Source of the DNA: Paraburkholderia flagellata
Lineage (GTDB): Bacteria > Pseudomonadota > Gammaproteobacteria > Burkholderiales > Burkholderiaceae
Length of the DNA: 64,000 nucleotides
Assembly (NCBI RefSeq): GCF_021390645.1
Contig: NZ_JAJEJT010000005.1
Location: 1 to 64,000 of the forward strand
Reading direction: 5' to 3'
The position numbers were made by a program, and so were the translations under genes. This document shows, piece after piece, positions 60,249 to 64,000 of this stretch. How positions within the stretch are numbered: position 1 is the stretch's first letter; each line of letters begins with the position of its first letter. The notes below the pieces were generated by a model, which saw only the letters and a program-made list of their open reading frames with translations, was not told the origin of the DNA and did no database searches.

Positions 60249-61556
60249 ATGAGTACGAGAAAACAAGGACGCGCGGTCAAGGTCGCCGTCGCGTCGATGA
60301 TCGGCTCGGCAGTAGAGAGCTATGACTTCTTTATTTACGGAACCGCCGCCGCCGCGTGGTTCGGAAAGATTTTCTTTCACACCACTGAGCCCATCGTCGG
60401 CATCATGGCGGCGTTCGCGACGCTCGCCATCGGCTTTCTGATGCGTCCGCTCGGCGGCTATCTCGCGGGCCACTATGGCGACCGCATCGGGCGCAAAGCG
60501 GTATTGTTCTGGTCGCTCGCCGCGATGGGCGGTGCCACTGTGCTCATTGGCGTCTTGCCGACTTATGCGCAGGCCGGCGTGCTCGCGCCCATCATGCTGA
60601 TTCTGTTACGCATGGTGCAAGGCGTCGGCTTCGGCGCTGAATGGGGAGGCGCGGTTTTGATGGCGTGCGAACATGCGCCCGAAAAACGCCGCGGTTTCTT
60701 TGGTGCCGTCCCGCAGCTAGGCATTCCATTTGGTCTTCTGCTCGCGAACGGGGCGTTCCTTTTGTCGGGTGCGTTACTTGAGGGCGACTGGATCTGGCGT
60801 ACGCCGTTCCTGCTGTCCTTCCTGATGGTTGCGATCGGCATCTTCATCCGGATGAGTGTCTCGGAATCGCCAGAGTTTGAAGCCGTGAAGGCTGAGAACA
60901 AGGTGATGAAGCAGCCTGCGCTCGAAGTCATCAAGAGTGACTGGCGCAGTATCCTGAAGATCATTGGCTTGCGTATGGCGGAAACGGGTGGCTACTACAT
61001 CACGACGAGCTTCATGCTGTCTTACGTGGCGCTGGCGCACGTCTCGACAACCCGTCACATTCTGTGGGGTACGCTGATCGGCTCTGCGATTGGGCTCGTT
61101 AGCCATCTGATCTATGGCGCGCTGAGCGACCGGATCGGCCGCCGTCCGATTTTCATGTTCGGCGCCATCTTTACCATCGCCTTCGGCGTGCCGATGTTCA
61201 TGCTCATCAACACGGGCGCAATTATCATGGTGATCGTCGCTGTCACGCTGTCGCTACTGTTCAGCCACGATCCGATCTTCGCAGTCGAGCCAAGCTGGTT
61301 CTCCGAACAGTTTCCGGCAAACGTGCGCTCATCGGGCATTTCACTGGGATATAACGGCGCTTCAGTCATTGCGGGGTTGCTGCCGATCATCGCAACGGGT
61401 ATCTACGGAGCCTTCGGCTGGATCGGGCCCGCACTCATGTTCTCAGCGCTCGGTGTGGTTTCGGCTTGCTGCGCCCTTGCGATGCGGGAAACGGCACCAG
61501 CAGTGCTCGAAAAGAAGACTCTGAATGCGAGCGCCGAGCGCAGGTTCGCCTCGTAA
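60249..61556 (+). CDS. MFS metabolite:H+ symporter (ShiA/ProP type)
   Basis: 435-residue 12-helix carrier of the metabolite:H+ symporter family. Signatures are SAVESYDFFIYGTAAA at the start, RPLGGYLAGHYGDRIGRK in loop 2-3, RMVQGVGFGAEWGGAVL in helix 4 and GALSDRIGRRPIF in loop 8-9. Members transport shikimate, proline/betaine, citrate or dicarboxylates. It ends the operon that starts with the split transketolase and likely imports the substrate. It is followed by a clear terminator at 61588-61610. Confidence 0.9.
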   Translation: MSTRKQGRAVKVAVASMIGSAVESYDFFIYGTAAAAWFGKIFFHTTEPIVGIMAAFATLAIGFLMRPLGGYLAGHYGDRIGRKAVLFWSLAAMGGATVLIGVLPTYAQAGVLAPIMLILLRMVQGVGFGAEWGGAVLMACEHAPEKRRGFFGAVPQLGIPFGLLLANGAFLLSGALLEGDWIWRTPFLLSFLMVAIGIFIRMSVSESPEFEAVKAENKVMKQPALEVIKSDWRSILKIIGLRMAETGGYYITTSFMLSYVALAHVSTTRHILWGTLIGSAIGLVSHLIYGALSDRIGRRPIFMFGAIFTIAFGVPMFMLINTGAIIMVIVAVTLSLLFSHDPIFAVEPSWFSEQFPANVRSSGISLGYNGASVIAGLLPIIATGIYGAFGWIGPALMFSALGVVSACCALAMRETAPAVLEKKTLNASAERRFAS

Positions 61557-61587
61557 CACACGTTCGTTTCAATATCCGCGACCTTTA

Positions 61588-61610
61588 AGCCCGCCTATCA
61601 AAGGCGGGCT
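61588..61610 (+). terminator. Rho-independent terminator after the MFS gene
   Basis: AGCCCGCCT and AGGCGGGCT form a 9-bp GC-rich stem with loop ATCAA, followed by GTTTCG. It closes the transketolase/MFS operon. Confidence 0.8.
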
Positions 61611-61783
61611 GTTTCGTATCTGCAAGCCTTCATTCAATCGAATCGGCAACCGCTGCAGATTTCGCCTATGAAAGACGTCGCCGTATCACGTTGCTCCTAC
61701 ACCGACGGCGTCGACTCGGTGGCTGTTTTCCGCCGCGGTCAGGTCACTCGATCGTCATAGCCGAAGCATTGGCGACGGTCGCC

Positions 61784-61858
61784 GATTGGCCGAACCCGGA
61801 AATCTACGTTGGTCGTCCGGCGCCCTTACTCTCGTCAGCCACGAATTTCTGTAGCCGA
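61784..61858 (+). repeat. Dispersed intergenic repeat P, copy 4 (diverged)
   Basis: GGCCGAACCCGGAAATCTAC...GGTCGTCC...TTTCTGTAGCCGACCC; directly followed by repeat S copy 4, as also in reduced form after copy 1. Confidence 0.4.
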
Positions 61859-61905
61859 CCCTGAACAGCCTTTCCGACTGGTGCAACATCAATGGCTGCT
61901 TTTGG
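61855..61905 (+). repeat. Dispersed intergenic repeat S, copy 4
   Basis: CCGACCCTGAACAGCCTTTC...GACTGGTGCAACATCAATGGCTGCTT. Part of a segment of about 240 bases that aligns with 46788-47026. Confidence 0.55.
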
Positions 61906-62074
61906 GGGGGCAACTGCCCATTGTATCTTCCCCCACGTTTGCTCCCGCATGATCCGCCACCTCGGAAACTCCTCGCCTAACTGGCATGGTTTGGACCAGG
62001 CCCTCTAGATGCGATGAATTAAGCGTACGCTGGCGACCCTTCGGCGCATACAAATACCTTACATGACAAGTATA

Positions 62075-62088
62075 GTTGATATGTCAAC
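62075..62088. promoter_or_regulatory. GTTGA-N4-TCAAC inverted repeat, copy B
   Basis: GTTGATATGTCAAC, 86 bases before the MASE1-GGDEF start, in the same sequence context (GGCGCATACAAATACCTTAC upstream) as copy A. Confidence 0.5.
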
Positions 62089-62173
62089 CTGATTCTTCGG
62101 GGTAACTTGCTATGTCCGATTGGCCCAACAAATCGCAGGAGTTCGAGGACGGCATCGCCACGGAGCAGTCAAA

Positions 62174-63592
62174 ATGCTAACGGCCAAGCAGTGGGTGAAG
62201 CTGATTCTCGGTGGGCTGGTGTATTACCTGTGCGCGCGCTTCGGGATGTTGCTGTTTTCTCTCCAGCCGAACAATATCACCCTACTTTGGCTATCCTCAG
62301 GGGTCGGTCTGGTGCTGGTGCTGCGCTTTGGCCGATTGGCGTTGCCGATGATTTTTCTTGCCAGCCTGCTGGCCAATTACCCCGGGATGCGCCATGTCGG
62401 CGCGCTCGAGCAGTCCTGGCACGTCTTGATTGCCGCTGCCGCCGATACGTTGAACGCCTTTCTCGCCGCGCGCTTCCTGACCTGGATACTGCCCGCTGGC
62501 TTGCAGCGCGCGAAGGATCTTGCGCGATTTATCTTTTTTGTCTGTTTAGTGCCAACCGCGATCAGTGACGTAATGATTGTCGTCAATCTGGTGTGGGGCG
62601 GTTATATCGCATCAACCGGGGCGATGGGGTTGCTGCGCGATCTGATTCTGTCCGACTGCCTGGGGATATTGCTGATCTACCCCTTGTACCAGGCTTGGCC
62701 AACGCAGCGGCCGCATGGCCGTGAAGAATGGGGCTGGGTGCTGGGCACCCTGCTATTTTGCGGCGTAATGCTGGCACTGGATATCCTGAACGTCAGCGGT
62801 TGGTTCTATTTCATCTTGCCGGGCTTGCTTCTCCTCGTTTTCCGAGTCAATACGGCTGGTGTTTATCTTGCATTGCTGCTGACGGTGGCAGCAATTGTGG
62901 CGCTTAGTGCGAAACAATTGGGGCCTTTCGGTGGATTCAGCGCCGAGGAAGCGCACTTCAGATTGCTGGGGTTTGTCTTCGCCACCACCTATGTCAGCCT
63001 GAGTCTGGCCATGAAGTATCATGATTTTCTGGTGGCCGATGCGTCTGGGCAGCGCTGGCATCGCGAAGCTCTGCACGATCCGTTGACCGGCCTGCTCAAC
63101 CGCCGCGGATTTACACCACTGTTGACTGGTGAGCATCAACGGGTCATGCGGAATCGGCGCCCGAGTGTGCTGGCATTGATTGATATAGACCATTTCAAGA
63201 AGATCAACGATAACTATGGGCATCCAGAAGGCGACCATGTGCTGCGAGTGCTGGCGGAAGTTTTAACTGCGCAGCTGCGCGAAATCGACTGCTCGGCGCG
63301 CATTGGTGGTGAGGAGTTTGCCATTCTGTTCCCGGACACCGGTGCCGCTCAGGTGATGGGGACACTGGAGCGTATCCGACAGCACATGGCAGCCAATCCA
63401 CTGCAACTGGGCGGCGACGCGGTCACGGTGAAGTTCAGTGCCGGCGTCGTGGAATTTGCCGGCGGGATCGAGAGCGTTGAGCAGTTGTTTGGGGCGGCTG
63501 ATCGCAGCCTGTATGCCGCCAAGGCCGGAGGCCGCAACCGTAGCGTGACGGCCAACTGGCCGGCAATTCACGGAAGAAACGCTATTGGATGA
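62174..63592 (+). CDS. MASE1-domain diguanylate cyclase
   Basis: 472-residue membrane-bound cyclase. The N-terminal MASE1 sensor (about 8-290) has eight hydrophobic helices, with the typical TLLWLSSGVGLVLVLRFGRL and YYLCARFGMLLF. The GGDEF domain follows at about 310-465: DPLTGLLNRRGF, DIDHFKKINDNYGH and the active RIGGEEFAILFPD. The start at 62174 is supported by GGAGC; open frame extends upstream without homology. The leader (61855-62100) is homologous to that of the 47036 gene, pointing to shared control or a duplication. Confidence 0.88.
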   Translation: MLTAKQWVKLILGGLVYYLCARFGMLLFSLQPNNITLLWLSSGVGLVLVLRFGRLALPMIFLASLLANYPGMRHVGALEQSWHVLIAAAADTLNAFLAARFLTWILPAGLQRAKDLARFIFFVCLVPTAISDVMIVVNLVWGGYIASTGAMGLLRDLILSDCLGILLIYPLYQAWPTQRPHGREEWGWVLGTLLFCGVMLALDILNVSGWFYFILPGLLLLVFRVNTAGVYLALLLTVAAIVALSAKQLGPFGGFSAEEAHFRLLGFVFATTYVSLSLAMKYHDFLVADASGQRWHREALHDPLTGLLNRRGFTPLLTGEHQRVMRNRRPSVLALIDIDHFKKINDNYGHPEGDHVLRVLAEVLTAQLREIDCSARIGGEEFAILFPDTGAAQVMGTLERIRQHMAANPLQLGGDAVTVKFSAGVVEFAGGIESVEQLFGAADRSLYAAKAGGRNRSVTANWPAIHGRNAIG

Positions 63593-64000
63593 TGACGGCG
63601 TGCTGCTGCGAGCCACGCAGATGCCCCTGTGGCCAAGAAAGCCGACGAGGCGCGATTGCGCACGGAGGACTGGTCTTGGCGCGAAGCCGTCGCCGGAACG
63701 ACGTAGTTGCGAGAAGGCGAACGGCCGAACCTGGCCGACCGCTGCCCCACGCCGTTGCCCGAAATCGCCCCTGAGCCGTCAATCGAGCAGCGCAGATCGA
63801 GCGGCAGCTTTCGAGGATAGAACGGCCGGCGCGGACCGAAATGGATCATTGCGTTGAGCGCGTGCTGCCCTGCGGGCGCACGCGCCGGGGAATTGGTGCA
63901 GGCACTGAGGCGATCGGCTGTGCAGTCGAACGCCCTCAACTCCGCTCGTCTTTCCACGCGTTCTTTCGGATACCTTGCGATTGCAAAGTGAAAACACGTT
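63593..64000. other. Gene-poor end of the window
   Basis: Open frames on both strands have no family character. Nothing can be supported here. Confidence 0.35.

Noticed and set aside
1..64000. CRISPR arrays, rRNA and tRNA genes
   Set aside because: No regularly spaced direct repeats and no tRNA-like cloverleaf or rRNA segments were seen on reading both strands.

Overview
The window looks like accessory sequence from a Burkholderiaceae genome (Paraburkholderia, Caballeronia or Burkholderia type), probably a secondary chromosome or megaplasmid. Support comes from family content, not a search: an OmpC-like beta-proteobacterial porin, DUF4148 and MXKDX-type secreted proteins, DUF6130, several LysR regulators, MocR/DJ-1 and BrkB genes, all in high-GC sequence. 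No rRNA, tRNA or CRISPR array was seen. Long gene-poor stretches carry degraded repeats, insertion-sequence relics and broken genes.

Layout. 1-3.4 kb: a DUF2867 tail, cytochrome b561 and an ArsC-like protein that has lost its catalytic Cys and Arg. 3.4-11.2 kb: an aromatic catabolic cluster (LysR, fumarylacetoacetase-type hydrolase, TfdB-like hydroxylase, extradiol dioxygenase) facing an isochorismatase-like hydrolase, porin and pirin. 12.6-16.4 kb: an M20 amidohydrolase, a YfcC-type carrier and a divergent LysR with a perfect palindrome. 16.4-20.5 kb: relics (copD end, a second TfdB-like gene), small exported proteins, a 21-bp perfect hairpin and OsmC. 20.5-22.9 kb: a coupled flavoprotein/epoxide-hydrolase-type pair. 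24-31.3 kb: small exported proteins, a DUF4382 gene with an in-frame TGA, a Kef-type antiporter, a frameshifted K+ channel and a VIT1/CCC1-like protein.

32.0-37.6 kb, minus strand: a bufferin-type operon, bufA1 (DUF2282), bufB (DUF692/MNIO), bufC (DUF2063), doxX, nrsF (DUF1109), followed by an unusual DoxX-DoxX-NDH-2 fusion. A textbook SigF-type ECF promoter (GTAACC-N16-CGAA) lies upstream of bufA1, and a second perfect match points the other way toward a region now occupied by a group II intron (37.9-39.9 kb). This is the strongest candidate for a little-described system: a copper-responsive modified-peptide operon with an added membrane redox module.

40-47.7 kb: a metallophosphatase, MocR/DJ-1, a tatABC operon, a MATE relic and a coupled small winged-helix/unknown pair. 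47.9-51.2 kb: BrkB and a sensor diguanylate cyclase. 51.8-56.2 kb: a 971-residue CHAT-protease lipoprotein, a small exported protein and a divergent two-TM SLATT-like protein, a possible conflict module, with a relic CHAT tail beyond. 56.3-61.6 kb: LysR, split transketolase, a 3-hydroxyisobutyrate-dehydrogenase-like enzyme and an MFS carrier with a terminator. 62.2-63.6 kb: a MASE1-GGDEF cyclase whose upstream segment is a diverged copy of the one before the 47.0-kb gene.

Gene starts were picked from Shine-Dalgarno sequences, overlaps and family lengths. Family names come from recognising motifs and have not been checked by database search.
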